DNA from: UBA4427 sp045106235
Lineage (GTDB): Bacteria; Myxococcota_A; UBA9160; UBA4427
Direction of reading: 5' to 3'
Assembly: GCA_045106235.1 (NCBI GenBank)
Contig: JBGCEJ010000005.1
Location: 62,001-126,000, forward strand
DNA length: 64,000 nt
The position numbers were made by a program, and so were the translations under genes. The notes beneath the pieces are model-generated. The model worked only from the letters and a program-made list of their open reading frames with translations, was not told the origin of the DNA and ran no database searches. Positions 27,625-36,715 of the stretch are shown here, in pieces; position 1 is the first letter of the stretch; each line of letters starts with the position of its first letter.

Positions 27625-27863
27625 CTCGACCTCGAACCCCTCGTTCCATTCCTTGTCGGCCTTGATGCCGACCACCCGTCTCTCGGGCCCTGTTCGTTTC
27701 GTTGTTTGCCGTCTGAATCAGTCTGAATCAGCCTGCCGAGCCAGCGGGTGGATGCTCTTGTTTCCCGCCCCAATGCCTTCGTGTTCTGAAGACGCCGCCG
27801 ACTCGGCTCGGCTTATTCAATCCGCTTGCGCGGTGATCCTGACTTCTCTTTACCGCTTCCGGC

Positions 27864-29747
27864 TTAGAGATACTGTCCTTGGCCACTCGGAACATTCTCG
27901 ATCGTCTGTTCCTTGCGTTCCATTCCGGTAATCAAGGTGCGCACGTTGATGATGCGCTCGCCCTTTCGACCAGAGATTCGAGCCCAATCGTCCGGGTTCG
28001 TGGTGTTCGGGAGATCTTCGTTCTCCTTGAACTCCTCGCGGACCGATTCGATCAAATCCTTCGCACGAATGCCCTGATCGCCGCCTTCCAGAACTCGCTT
28101 CACCGCCTTGCGCTTGGCGCGCGCCACGATGTTCTCGAGCATGGCGCCCGAAGAGAAGTCCTTGAAGTAGAAGATCTCACGTTCACCCTTGGCGTAAGTC
28201 ACCTCGAGGAACTTATTCTCATCGCCCGTCGAGTACATATTGTCCACGACTTCTTCGAGCATCTTCGTGCAGGCAACCTGGCGATCACCGTCATACTTGG
28301 CGACCACTGACTCGTGCAGCGGCAGGTCAGGCGTCAGGTACTTGCCGAGAATCGACTGTGCCGACTCACGATCCGGCCGCGAGACCTTCACCTTGAGATC
28401 GAGTCGTCCGGGGCGGAGCACCGCGGGATCGATCAGATCCTGTCGGTTACTCGCGCCAATCACGATCACGTTCTCCAGCGCTTCAACACCGTCGATCTCT
28501 GACAGGAACTGCGCCACAACCGTGGCTTCCATGTCTGAGGAGATACCCGAACCACGCATGCGGAACAGGGAATCCATCTCATCGAAGAAGACCACAACCG
28601 GCACGTCCTGGCTCGCCTTCGCACGGGCCTTCTTAAAGACCTCGCGAAGCTTGCTCTCCGTCTCACCGACATACTTGTTAAGCAGCTCCGGTCCCTTCAC
28701 GTTCAGGAAGTAGGCCGTGGTTGCTTTACCCGTGGTCTGCTCAATCTTCTTGGCCAGGCTATTCGCCACGGCCTTCGCGATCAGCGTCTTACCGCAACCG
28801 GGCGGTCCGTAGAGCAGAATCCCCTTCGGCGGCCGCAGTTGATGCTCGAGGAAGACCTCGGGATGCATGTAGGGCAGCTCGACCGAATCCCGAAGGATTT
28901 CGATCTGGTCGCCGAGCCCGCCGATGTCTTCGTAGGTGACGTCCGGAATCTCTTCCAGCATCACTTCTTCGACAGACGACTTCGGCAGCTTCTCGAACGC
29001 GTACTGCGTTCGCATATCGACCAAGAGCGGATCGCCAACCTTGATGTTCTCTGCGCGAAGCGGCTCGGAAAGCGTGACCACGCGCTCATCATCGGTATGC
29101 CCGCTGATGATCACGCGACTCTCAGAGATCGCATCCACGACGGTGCAGACTTCACCGCGCTGGGTGTACTCGGCGCCCTCAATGATATTGAAAGCTTCGT
29201 TCAAGACGACGTACTGACCTTCATCGAGCTGGAAGGGATCCAGGTTCGGATGCACATTCACGCGCATCGGCCGGCCATCCATCAGGATCTCGGATGTCCC
29301 GTCCTTGTTCGCACGAATAAAGACGCCGTAGGTGTTCGGCGGCGCGCAGAGTTTGTCGACCTCTTCTTTCAAGAGCTCGATCTGCTGCTTCGCTTCCTGA
29401 AGCATCCCAACGAGTTTTTCGTTCTGGCGCTCGGAGTCATGATGCTGCGCGCGCGCTTGTTCATAGCGTCGCCGCAGGGTCTCGAAATCCGCGAGCATGC
29501 GATCGAGGCGATGTCGAAATTCATTGGAGTCGCTGCCGAAGTAGCGCATCGCATCCTGGAGGCGCTCAGCGTCGCTTCCACCGCGATCGCTTTCAGAAGC
29601 CCGTCCCGGAGCGCGGCCGCCCTCGAGATCGGCATCCTCACCCGGCCGGCCACTCCCAGGAGCACCGGTGGGATTAATGCGGCGCATCACATCGCGTACG
29701 AAGCCTTTGCGTCCGGGGCCCGATCCATCGGAATCATGTTCGCTCAT
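27864..29747 (-). CDS. mpa: Proteasome-associated AAA ATPase Mpa/ARC
   Basis: A 627-aa hexameric unfoldase that feeds pupylated proteins into the 20S core. A disordered N-terminus (1-60) is followed by coiled coil (about 75-135), which binds Pup. Two OB-like domains come next (about 140-255). The AAA module has Walker A GPPGCGKT (314-321), a pore loop around KYVGE, Walker B VVVFFDEMDSLF (384-395) and an arginine-finger region VLRPGRLD. The C-terminus ends GQGQYL, carrying the GQYL activator motif that docks into PrcA pockets. It is the first gene of the proteasome locus. Upstream lies 1.1 kb without a convincing gene. Confidence 0.97.
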   Translation of the reverse strand: MSEHDSDGSGPGRKGFVRDVMRRINPTGAPGSGRPGEDADLEGGRAPGRASESDRGGSDAERLQDAMRYFGSDSNEFRHRLDRMLADFETLRRRYEQARAQHHDSERQNEKLVGMLQEAKQQIELLKEEVDKLCAPPNTYGVFIRANKDGTSEILMDGRPMRVNVHPNLDPFQLDEGQYVVLNEAFNIIEGAEYTQRGEVCTVVDAISESRVIISGHTDDERVVTLSEPLRAENIKVGDPLLVDMRTQYAFEKLPKSSVEEVMLEEIPDVTYEDIGGLGDQIEILRDSVELPYMHPEVFLEHQLRPPKGILLYGPPGCGKTLIAKAVANSLAKKIEQTTGKATTAYFLNVKGPELLNKYVGETESKLREVFKKARAKASQDVPVVVFFDEMDSLFRMRGSGISSDMEATVVAQFLSEIDGVEALENVIVIGASNRQDLIDPAVLRPGRLDLKVKVSRPDRESAQSILGKYLTPDLPLHESVVAKYDGDRQVACTKMLEEVVDNMYSTGDENKFLEVTYAKGEREIFYFKDFSSGAMLENIVARAKRKAVKRVLEGGDQGIRAKDLIESVREEFKENEDLPNTTNPDDWARISGRKGERIINVRTLITGMERKEQTIENVPSGQGQYL

Positions 29748-30371
29748 TGCGCTGTCTCCTCGTTTTCTCGCTCTCGTGCCGCAGGGATGTGCGCCAACGA
29801 GTATTCATCTCAACCCTCTGCACCGGGATATTGCAAAGCCTGTGCCGCCTTTTCAGAAATCGATTCAGCCCAGGACATCCCACCCATCCCCTCAGGGCAA
29901 ACGAACAGCTTCTCACTCGCACGGCGAGCTGCGGGCTTCAGACCTCCGGCGCGGCCAGGCCGCCTCCCCACGGGAAGCCGAACATGTGCCGTCGAGAGTT
30001 TCCACACTCGATCTACCCTCGCCCCGGGGAATCGGGGCGCTCGGGCAGCCACCCAAGCCATTCCAAGATCGCCGCGAAATCCCTTCGCTTCGCCTCGCGA
30101 AGACGCCCTCAGCCGCGCAGGAGCGGGGCAGAGGCTCGAGACCCCAGTCGGAAGGCCTTCTTGGCCCCTGAGGCTCACGGCGACATCACGGACGGCATCA
30201 CACACGACAACACACACGCCAAAGGCGCCTCCGGGCCGGCTCATACGGGCCGGCTCAGGATCAATCCGTTCAGAGTGAACAGGAATGAGCGTCACTGGAC
30301 TGGTCGACGTGCAGATCGTGTACAAAAAATCGCCGAACCTCTCGAAATAGAAGATCTTTTTCAACAACAAA

Positions 30372-30399
30372 AGTCTATCCCTTGGCCTCACCCTGTCAA
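30372..30399 (-). promoter_or_regulatory. Candidate sigma-70-type promoter facing the proteasome locus
   Basis: On the minus strand TTGACA (30399-30394) is followed after 16 bases by TAGACT (30377-30372). That is a perfect -35 and a 4-of-6 -10, in a locally A/T-rich stretch. It points toward mpa, about 620 bases away. If used, it would give an unusually long untranslated leader. Prediction only. Confidence 0.4.
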
Positions 30400-30464
30400 C
30401 CGACCGAATTATGCAGAAAAACCCATAAACCCCTGTTCTAGAATCGTTTCCAGGCCGAGCAGGC

Positions 30465-30494
30465 TGTTCGGATCCGAACAGTTCGGATCCGATC
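30465..30494. promoter_or_regulatory. Palindromic operator-like pair
   Basis: A perfect 16-bp palindrome TGTTCGGATCCGAACA (30465-30480) is followed at once by a second, nearly palindromic copy GTTCGGATCCGATC (30481-30494). They lie about 66 bases upstream of the -35 element facing the proteasome locus, and TTCTAGAA (30436-30443) lies between them and it. The arrangement resembles a tandem binding site for a dimeric regulator; no known consensus was matched. Confidence 0.45.
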
Positions 30495-30848
30495 GGTGCA
30501 GACGAGAACGCTTCGTATTCCGTTCTCAGTCAGTACCCGGGTCACTCCGAAGAGTTTCCATCGGGAAGATGCCAACCCCTGCAGCATAGGATTCCCCCGA
30601 ACTGCCGCATGAGGACGCTCACAGGCATCGTCGCGTGGCTCATATTTGCCGGGCCGCTGCCCTGAAGGGAATTGCAGAGGCCATCGGCGAGTGGAAGCAG
30701 CAGGGACAAGTTCCCGATCCGGGAGCCCGGTGATCGGCCACAAAATCGGCGGCTCGAGACGCGATTAGGGCGACTGCGAGCGTAAATCAGGCCCGACTGG
30801 CCTCATGCGCAGAAGTACAGATGTACACGCCCCGCGCTCGCGAGGAGC

Positions 30849-31565
30849 CTATTCGGCGGCCCCGGTCGCCCCGGCGGCGTAGTCGATCAGTTCGACGCCA
30901 TCAGGGATCGACAGCTCAAACACCGAGTCCGCTGGCGCTTGGTTGACCTGAAGGTTCTGAAAGCGGATCACCGTCAGGTTGCCGAAAAGATCCTTCACCG
31001 ATGTCCCGACGATGTCGCCGGACTCGCGATCCGCAACCAAGCCGAGCCGCTCATAGGTCGCATCCTGCTTCGGCAAGAGATCAAGGACCACCTGGTCTGC
31101 GCTGCATTCCGTGGCGCTCACGTCGAAGGTCTCGAGGATCTGCCCATCGCCCAGCAGAAACTGGAGCGCGGCACCGCTTAAGAAACCTGCGGTCACCTCG
31201 AGGCGTGTGACCGACTTTCCGTCGACGTCATAGATCCAGAGCGTCGCGCCATTGCTGACGACGATGCTCTTCTCGGGCTCTACGTAGGACCAATGCATCT
31301 TGCCTGGCTTGGCGAAGCTGACCTTACCCGTCTTCGGCTCCGAGCTCATCAGCGGCTCACCCGCAAAACTGGCGGACTGATTTTCCTGGGTGAAGTCTGC
31401 GCGGATATCGCGAATTCCCTCGTAGCGCGCCTGGATGAGCGTGGCCGTCTTCTCTCCGAGGCCGGGCTCTCCGCAATTCGAGGTCGGCCCGTCCGCGGCA
31501 AGCGCTCCTCCTCCAGCCGCAACGCTCAGGGCCAAAACGGAGACCGAGACAAACATGCTCTTCAT
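30849..31565 (-). CDS. lolA: Outer-membrane lipoprotein carrier LolA
   Basis: About 238 aa, periplasmic chaperone that carries lipoproteins from LolCDE to the outer membrane. A signal peptide (MKSMFVSVSVLALSVAAGGGA, cut near ALA-AD) is followed by the LolA fold. Visible elements are ARYEGIRDIRADFTQEN, KTGKVSFAKPGKMHWSY, SNGATLWIYD, FLLGDGQILETF and a closing NQAPADSVFELSIPDGVELID. ATG codons at 31637 and 31631 are also in frame and would lengthen the N-region; 31565 gives the best signal peptide but has a weak ribosome site. Downstream of ftsK on the same strand, a frequent ftsK-lolA pairing. Confidence 0.88.
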   Translation of the reverse strand: MKSMFVSVSVLALSVAAGGGALAADGPTSNCGEPGLGEKTATLIQARYEGIRDIRADFTQENQSASFAGEPLMSSEPKTGKVSFAKPGKMHWSYVEPEKSIVVSNGATLWIYDVDGKSVTRLEVTAGFLSGAALQFLLGDGQILETFDVSATECSADQVVLDLLPKQDATYERLGLVADRESGDIVGTSVKDLFGNLTVIRFQNLQVNQAPADSVFELSIPDGVELIDYAAGATGAAE

Positions 31566-31725
31566 GCCAGACCGAAAACTGCGCCCGAACCACACCGGGG
31601 CCAAATCCGCCTGATTGACCGTGTCCGCCATTCTCATCTTCGTGTCTACCCCGCGGCGGACTAATCGCCGGCTGATTGCTCGTATGATCGAGCCAGACCT
31701 ATTCGTCGGCCTATTCCTCTTCGGC

Positions 31726-34245
31726 CTATTCCTCTTCGGAAAGAGGTGACGGCATCAGAACCTCTCGGCCCTTTGCTCCGATTTGAGGCCCGATCATCCC
31801 GTCCAGTTCCATCTGCTCAATGATCCGAGCCGCTCGGTTATAACCGATCTTCAGCCGGCGCTGGACGTAGGAGATGGACGCATTCCGAGTTTCGGCCACG
31901 ATCGCGACCGCTTGGTCGAACATCTCGTCGACGTCTTCGCCCCGAGATTCGATCTTCTCGGCTTCGGCATCAGCGCGAACCAGATCCTCATCAAAGACCG
32001 GACGCCCCTGCTTCTTCAAGAAAGCAACCAGATCGTGGACCTCAGTTTCCGTCACGAAAGGACCATGGATTCGCTGAAGCACAGCGGTCCCCGGAGGCAG
32101 GAAGAGCATGTCGCCCATCCCGAGAAGGTCATCCGCGCCCTTCTGGTCAAGAATCGTCCGACTATCCGTCCCCGATGAAACCTGGAACGAAACACGCGCC
32201 GGGAAGTTGGCCTTAATCACGCCCGTGAGGACGTCGACGCTCGGGCGCTGCGTTGCCAGAACCAGATGGATGCCCGAGGCCCGCGCCATTTGTGCGAGAC
32301 GCTGCAAGGACTCTTCCACTTCTTTCGCGGAGGACATCATCAGGTCCGCAAGTTCGTCAATTACAACCACGATGAAAGGCAGTTCTTGCCACTCAATCTC
32401 GTCGCCCTCAACCTGCCCCGGTTTCGGCTTGAGATTGAAGAACTCTTCGCCTTCCGCGATTTGCTTGCGGGCCTTTTCATTGAACTGCTCGATATTTCGA
32501 ACGCCCGTCGCGCTCATCATCTGGTAGCGCTCTTCCATCTTGCGCACGACGCCCTGAAGCGCCGCCGCCGCGCGCTTCGGACTCGTGACCACGTCCGAAA
32601 TCAAATGCGGGATCCCGTCGTAAATCGACAGCTCTAGCATCTTCGGGTCGACCATCAGCAGCTTCAACTGATCCGGCGTACACCGGCATAACAAGGAGCA
32701 AAGAAAGGAGTTCAAGAAGACACTCTTGCCCGTACCCGTTGAACCCGCGACCAAGAGATGCGGCATCTTCGCCAGATCCGAAACGATCGTATTGCCGAAG
32801 ATATCGGTGCCCATCGCGACGGGCAGATTTGCTTTCGTCTTACGGAACGCATCGGATTCAAGGTTTTCGCGGAGGTAGACCGTTTCTCGCTGCGGATTCG
32901 GAACCTCGATCCCCACAACCGACTTCCCGGGCAGAGGTGCGATGATCCGAATCGAGATCGCTCGAAGGGCCATCGTCAGGTCGTCGGAAAGACCCACAAT
33001 CTTATTGACCTTGATGCCCGCAGCGGGCTCGTACTCATACATCGTAATGACCGGCCCAGGATGAACACGGACAACGCGTCCGGAGACACCGAAATCCGAG
33101 AGCTTCTTCTCAAGGATTTTCGAGTTCATCAGCAGCGAATCGCGGTCGTAGGTCTGTTCGCCTTCGGGCGCCGGTGCAAAGAGTGCAATATCCGGGAGCT
33201 GGAAGGGACCACTCGCCCCCTTATCGTTAAAGCGGAAGGTTTCCTGTTCCGGCTTGCGCGACTTCTTGCGCTCTTCATCGTGATCCACGATGTCAGGCTC
33301 TTGCCCAGCCCGCAGCTTCTTAGGCGCCGGTTCAATCGGCTCTTCATCCGGCTCGACCAGAACGGCCACGGGGGCCTCAGGCTTCTCCTCGAGCTCTTCT
33401 TCTTCCTCCTCTTCAAAGGTGATTTCAGGCTCGCGAAGCTCCTTTACACGGGTGCGACGCGCACGCTGCTCGCGCCGAACCGAGATCGAAGTCATCCATG
33501 TGCGAAGCGAAGCGAAGCCGCCCGCAACTGCAGCGACCCCCGCCTGTACGCCCCGGACGATCAGCTGCAGTCCCGCACGAATCCAATCACCCAGCCAAGC
33601 GGCGACCAGCGCAACGCCTCCCGCCACCCAAGCCGCACCGCGCCCAACGCTCGCGAGCATCGTGCCCGTCGAAACGCCCGCCAGCGAAAGCACACCCACG
33701 CCGAGAAAAAGCGAGCTCAGGAAGAGTGCACCCAAGCTCCCGAAGAGCAACGTCTGCACCCGCGCGCCCTCTGCGCCAAGCCATCCGGGCTCGATCCAGG
33801 GGACCGTCTGCGGCGCAGCATTGAAAAGCAGCGGCGGCAGTACGGCCGCAGTCGGAATCAGGATCGCCACCCCGACCCAGAACCGCGAAAAGAAATCGGG
33901 GAGCCCGAGACTCATCACGAGGCGCCCGCCCACGAAGGCACAGCCCGCGACCAACACCATCGCACCGGCGCCGACGCCCCGGAGCAGCAAACCACCCAAG
34001 GTGGCCCCCACCGGGCCCGCCCGGTTTGCGACCTCAACCAGCTCCAGAATCGGATCTTCAGGCGAATACGTCGCGATGGCCAACATCGAAAGAACGGAAA
34101 GCCCAATGAGAATCAGGCCGAAGATCTCCGAACCTGCCGCAATCAGGATCGGCTCTTCGCTCTCGGCGTTCTTTCGGCGTCCGGAGTCACGGGTGGCTTT
34201 CGTCGCCGCCCGCTTGGAGCGTGATTTAGCGGCGGCCTTAGCCAT
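31726..34245 (-). CDS. ftsK: DNA translocase FtsK
   Basis: 839 aa. The Lys/Ala-rich start is followed by about four to five membrane helices (about 30-220), an acidic linker (about 265-340), and the motor domain with Walker A VAGSTGTGKSVFLN and Walker B FIVVVIDELADLMM. ARASGIHLVLATQRPSVDVLTG comes next. The C-terminal gamma winged helix (ISYVQRRLKIGYNRAARIIEQME) reads KOPS sites. FtsK pumps chromosome ends through the septum for dimer resolution at dif. Three in-frame TAG stops end the frame, two of them within a 15-bp duplication. Confidence 0.97.
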   Translation of the reverse strand: MAKAAAKSRSKRAATKATRDSGRRKNAESEEPILIAAGSEIFGLILIGLSVLSMLAIATYSPEDPILELVEVANRAGPVGATLGGLLLRGVGAGAMVLVAGCAFVGGRLVMSLGLPDFFSRFWVGVAILIPTAAVLPPLLFNAAPQTVPWIEPGWLGAEGARVQTLLFGSLGALFLSSLFLGVGVLSLAGVSTGTMLASVGRGAAWVAGGVALVAAWLGDWIRAGLQLIVRGVQAGVAAVAGGFASLRTWMTSISVRREQRARRTRVKELREPEITFEEEEEEELEEKPEAPVAVLVEPDEEPIEPAPKKLRAGQEPDIVDHDEERKKSRKPEQETFRFNDKGASGPFQLPDIALFAPAPEGEQTYDRDSLLMNSKILEKKLSDFGVSGRVVRVHPGPVITMYEYEPAAGIKVNKIVGLSDDLTMALRAISIRIIAPLPGKSVVGIEVPNPQRETVYLRENLESDAFRKTKANLPVAMGTDIFGNTIVSDLAKMPHLLVAGSTGTGKSVFLNSFLCSLLCRCTPDQLKLLMVDPKMLELSIYDGIPHLISDVVTSPKRAAAALQGVVRKMEERYQMMSATGVRNIEQFNEKARKQIAEGEEFFNLKPKPGQVEGDEIEWQELPFIVVVIDELADLMMSSAKEVEESLQRLAQMARASGIHLVLATQRPSVDVLTGVIKANFPARVSFQVSSGTDSRTILDQKGADDLLGMGDMLFLPPGTAVLQRIHGPFVTETEVHDLVAFLKKQGRPVFDEDLVRADAEAEKIESRGEDVDEMFDQAVAIVAETRNASISYVQRRLKIGYNRAARIIEQMELDGMIGPQIGAKGREVLMPSPLSEEE

Positions 34246-34530
34246 CCAGTTCTCCTCGTCGTGCGCGCGAACAAATACCCGTCCGAATATTCCTCAAAGG
34301 AAATTCGGCGGTCGAGGCCAGCCAGGCCCACGGAGCCGTTCGAGTCGGCGCAATCACGATGCGATAGTGAGTCTTCATTCCCTCACCCCCCGGAGAGGAG
34401 AACCGCCGCAGGATACCGTGCCCCCACAGCCTCGCAAAGGGTCCGCGAAGTCCTCCCTTGACGGCCTTCCGCCACGGCGGGACAATCGGGCTTCTTCTCA
34501 ACCCCAATTCAGTCCCGATGGAGCCCCCTC

Positions 34531-34974
34531 ATGGCAGGTGTCAACAAAGCCATTCTTGTCGGTAATCTCGGACGCGACCCCGAACTTCGGCATACGCCGA
34601 ACGGACAGGCCGTCGTCAACTTCACGCTCGCGACCAGCGAAACCTGGACCGACAAGAGCGGCGAAAAAGTCGAACGCACCGAATGGCATCGCATTGTCGT
34701 CTGGGGCAAGACGGCAGAAATGTGCAACCAGTATTTGTCCAAGGGACGAACGGTCTACGTCGAAGGCCGCATCCAAACCCGTGAATGGGAAGACAAAGAA
34801 GGTGCCAAGCGGTACACGACCGAAATCAACGCCAACACGGTGAACTTCATCGGTCCACGCAGCGATGGCGGCGGCGGCGGCCGAAGTGGCGGGGACTACA
34901 ACCCGTCCGGTGGCGGCGGAGGGGGCGGCTCAGTCGACATGGCGGCACCCGCCGACGACGATATCCCGTTCTAA
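34531..34974 (+). CDS. ssb: Single-stranded DNA-binding protein
   Basis: 147 aa. The OB fold (about 1-110) starts MAGVNKAILVGNLGRDPELRHT and includes FTLATSETWTDKSGE, TEWHRIVVWGKTAE and KGRTVYVEGRI. A Gly-rich flexible linker follows, then the acidic tip DDDIPF that recruits repair and replication partners. Binds ssDNA as a tetramer. It is divergent from ftsK and has its own terminator downstream. Confidence 0.97.
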   Translation: MAGVNKAILVGNLGRDPELRHTPNGQAVVNFTLATSETWTDKSGEKVERTEWHRIVVWGKTAEMCNQYLSKGRTVYVEGRIQTREWEDKEGAKRYTTEINANTVNFIGPRSDGGGGGRSGGDYNPSGGGGGGGSVDMAAPADDDIPF

Positions 34975-35089
34975 GCCCTAGGCCTTGAAGGACCCGCGTT
35001 CTTTGACGCGCCTCTTTGCGCGCGGTGCTTTAAGGGCGCGCGGTGCTTGCACGGAAGCCGTAAACGAAAAAGTCGAAAGAACCAGAAGG

Positions 35090-35126
35090 CGCCCGACGGC
35101 TCGATTCGAGTCCGATCGGGCGTTTT
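35090..35126 (+). terminator. Rho-independent terminator after ssb
   Basis: A hairpin with outer arms CGCCCGA/TCGGGCG and inner arms CTCGA/TCGAG is followed directly by TTTT. It lies about 115 bases past the ssb stop. The tail is short, so efficiency is uncertain. Confidence 0.65.
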
Positions 35127-35239
35127 CGCGTTCTTGAACGCGACCCGCCCAGAACCATCCGTCTACAGAGATGATGTAGATGGGGACCTAGATCCGCACG
35201 CCGAAAACACACGCCGACACGCCGACACGCCTAAGAAGA

Positions 35240-35653
35240 CTAGGAGGCTTCGGAACGGAGCGCGCGAACGATCAGATCGATCTTGCCGCGATCTTCGGAA
35301 GTGAGCTCATCGAATTCGATGCCCATCCCGGGAGGTGAACTGACATCACCGCTCGAAACGCGAACGACGCGTCCGATTGTCTGAAGCGCATCCGCGCTAC
35401 CCGGCAAATGGAATTGCATAGAGACTTCGGTCCCGGGCGCGTGGGGCTTCTCAGTTTCGATGAAGAGTCCACCGGCGTTGATGTCGCGTGTGAACTCGGA
35501 GAACATCTCGTCGACGGTCGCGTAGTCGATGCGCACGGTGACACCCGCCCGGCGCTCGCGACGACGCTCGGCCGCAGCCGATTCATCTACTCCACTGGAG
35601 GCTTCCAAGGGCAGGCCCTTGGTCTCCATGCTGTCCATGCTGATCTTCGCCAT
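35240..35653 (-). CDS. PilZ domain protein
   Basis: A 137-aa protein with a variable N-terminus and a PilZ domain from about residue 30. The c-di-GMP-binding RxxxR motif is in ERRAGVTVRIDY, and the second motif is DINAGGLFIETEKP, in the D/N-x-S-x-x-G position but with Ala for Ser. The ending FDELTSEDRGKIDLIVRALR matches the TIGR02266 subgroup common in deltaproteobacteria. It probably senses c-di-GMP. The Ser-to-Ala change may weaken binding. No partner gene is adjacent. Confidence 0.85.
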   Translation of the reverse strand: MAKISMDSMETKGLPLEASSGVDESAAAERRRERRAGVTVRIDYATVDEMFSEFTRDINAGGLFIETEKPHAPGTEVSMQFHLPGSADALQTIGRVVRVSSGDVSSPPGMGIEFDELTSEDRGKIDLIVRALRSEAS

Positions 35654-35821
35654 GTTTGACTCTCTGCGGGCGAGCAGCGACTGCCCTCTGAATCCCTAGA
35701 TCCGACGGCTCTCGGGCCGACCTATGCGGCTCTTCGTCCACTCGCGGGCCCGGCCTTTAGCCCCTATTCACCCACCCGAAACGATTCTCGGTGAGAGCGG
35801 CCCAGGCCGAGCGAGACGGCT

Positions 35822-36556
35822 TCAGAACTCCCCGAGGGGCCCGCAGAGCGAAGGCTCTCTCGCTTCGCGAAAACTGAAATGGCCACCCTCCGAGACGATC
35901 ACGTGATCAACGACGGGGATTCCGACCAGCTCACCCGCAGACCGCAAGCGCGTCGTCACCACACGATCTTCAGCGCTTGGACTCGGATCTCCGCTCGGAT
36001 GGTTGTGCACCAGAAGCAGCGATCCCGCAGCAGCGCGAATCGCCTCGCGAAAAACCTCCCTCGGATGCACCAGGCTCGCGGTCAGCGTCCCCACGGAGAC
36101 CTCTTCCACCGAAATCAAACGGCTCCGCCCATCCAAGAGGACCACGTGGAAAGCTTCGCGGCAGAAATGTCGCAACCGCGAGCGGAAATGAGCTTGAACA
36201 TCGCTTGGGCCTCGGAAGGCCTCGCCCCGCTTGAGAGATTGTCCTCCGAGACGATGAGCAAGCTCGACGGCTCCTCTTAGGCTCGCCGCTTTCGCCGGCC
36301 CAACGCCGGGCACAGCCTCGATCGCTGTCCCCGAGGCGCTCAGCAGCGAGTCCAGTCCGCCGAAGGTCTTCAGCAGCTCTCGTGCGACGCTCCAGGCATC
36401 CTGGCGACGACTCCCTGTCCGGAGAATCAACGCCAAAATTTCAGCATCTGCGAGCGCGGCAGCGCCAAGACGGTCGAGCCGCTCACGGGGCCGGTCCGAT
36501 GCCTGCCCACCCTCTGCCGAACACCCAGCCACCGAACCCACAATTCCAAATGCCAC
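35822..36556 (-). CDS. radC: RadC-like JAB/MPN domain protein
   Basis: About 244 aa. An N-terminal UPF0758 domain (RPRERLDRLGAAALADAEILALILRTG) with a helix-hairpin-helix (IEAVPGVGPAKAASLRGAVEL) is followed by the metal-binding MPN domain. That domain has HNHPSGDPSPSAED, with the His-x-His-x10-Asp zinc ligands, and VVDHVIVSEGGHFSF. The true function is unsettled despite the repair-derived name. The start is GTG at 36556, chosen because AAGGAGGG sits five bases upstream; the next candidate, TTG at 36574, would place that site inside the gene. Confidence 0.88.
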   Translation of the reverse strand: MAFGIVGSVAGCSAEGGQASDRPRERLDRLGAAALADAEILALILRTGSRRQDAWSVARELLKTFGGLDSLLSASGTAIEAVPGVGPAKAASLRGAVELAHRLGGQSLKRGEAFRGPSDVQAHFRSRLRHFCREAFHVVLLDGRSRLISVEEVSVGTLTASLVHPREVFREAIRAAAGSLLLVHNHPSGDPSPSAEDRVVTTRLRSAGELVGIPVVDHVIVSEGGHFSFREAREPSLCGPLGEF

Positions 36557-36674
36557 CCAGCCCTCCTTCCGCAAGAGGACAAGTTAGGCCGATGAACTCA
36601 CCTCGGGCATACGCGGACCAGCGTTCACGGAACGTGTACGCATAGCCTCGCGACGCGGTGCGGTTGCGAGCGGC

Positions 36675-36714
36675 GGGGACCGGGGGCGGGGGCGGGGGCG
36701 GAGTGAGGGCGGGG
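36675..36714 (+). repeat. G-run tract with G-quadruplex potential
   Basis: The plus strand carries GGGG, then three runs of GGGGG separated by single C, followed by GGG and GGGG runs. It ends two bases before the anti-sigma gene stop codon, just past its 3' end. Four or more runs of at least four G with 1-3 base loops fit the canonical G-quadruplex pattern; the minus strand could form an i-motif. Confidence 0.8.
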
Positions 36715-36715
36715 C

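Larger units (their letters stand above)
29748..30848. other. Long intergenic region upstream of the proteasome locus
   Basis: About 1.1 kb between mpa and the lolA 3' end, with no convincing gene. A minus-strand open frame (29810-30391) has codon use unlike its neighbours (many AGG, GTG start inside a promoter-like element) and no recognisable domain. The part near 30320-30450 is clearly richer in A/T than its surroundings and holds a promoter candidate and palindromes. No tRNA, tmRNA or RNase P RNA signature was seen. It may be a long leader or hold an unrecognised RNA. Confidence 0.6.

Noticed and set aside
28839..30278. A 479-codon plus-strand open frame opposite mpa and running upstream
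   Set aside because: It is antisense to the conserved AAA ATPase gene and has no recognisable protein features.
29810..30391. Minus-strand open frame of 193 codons upstream of mpa
   Set aside because: It starts with GTG inside the promoter-like element, uses many AGG/GTG/TGT codons unlike neighbouring genes, and shows no domain. It was treated as non-coding, at low certainty.
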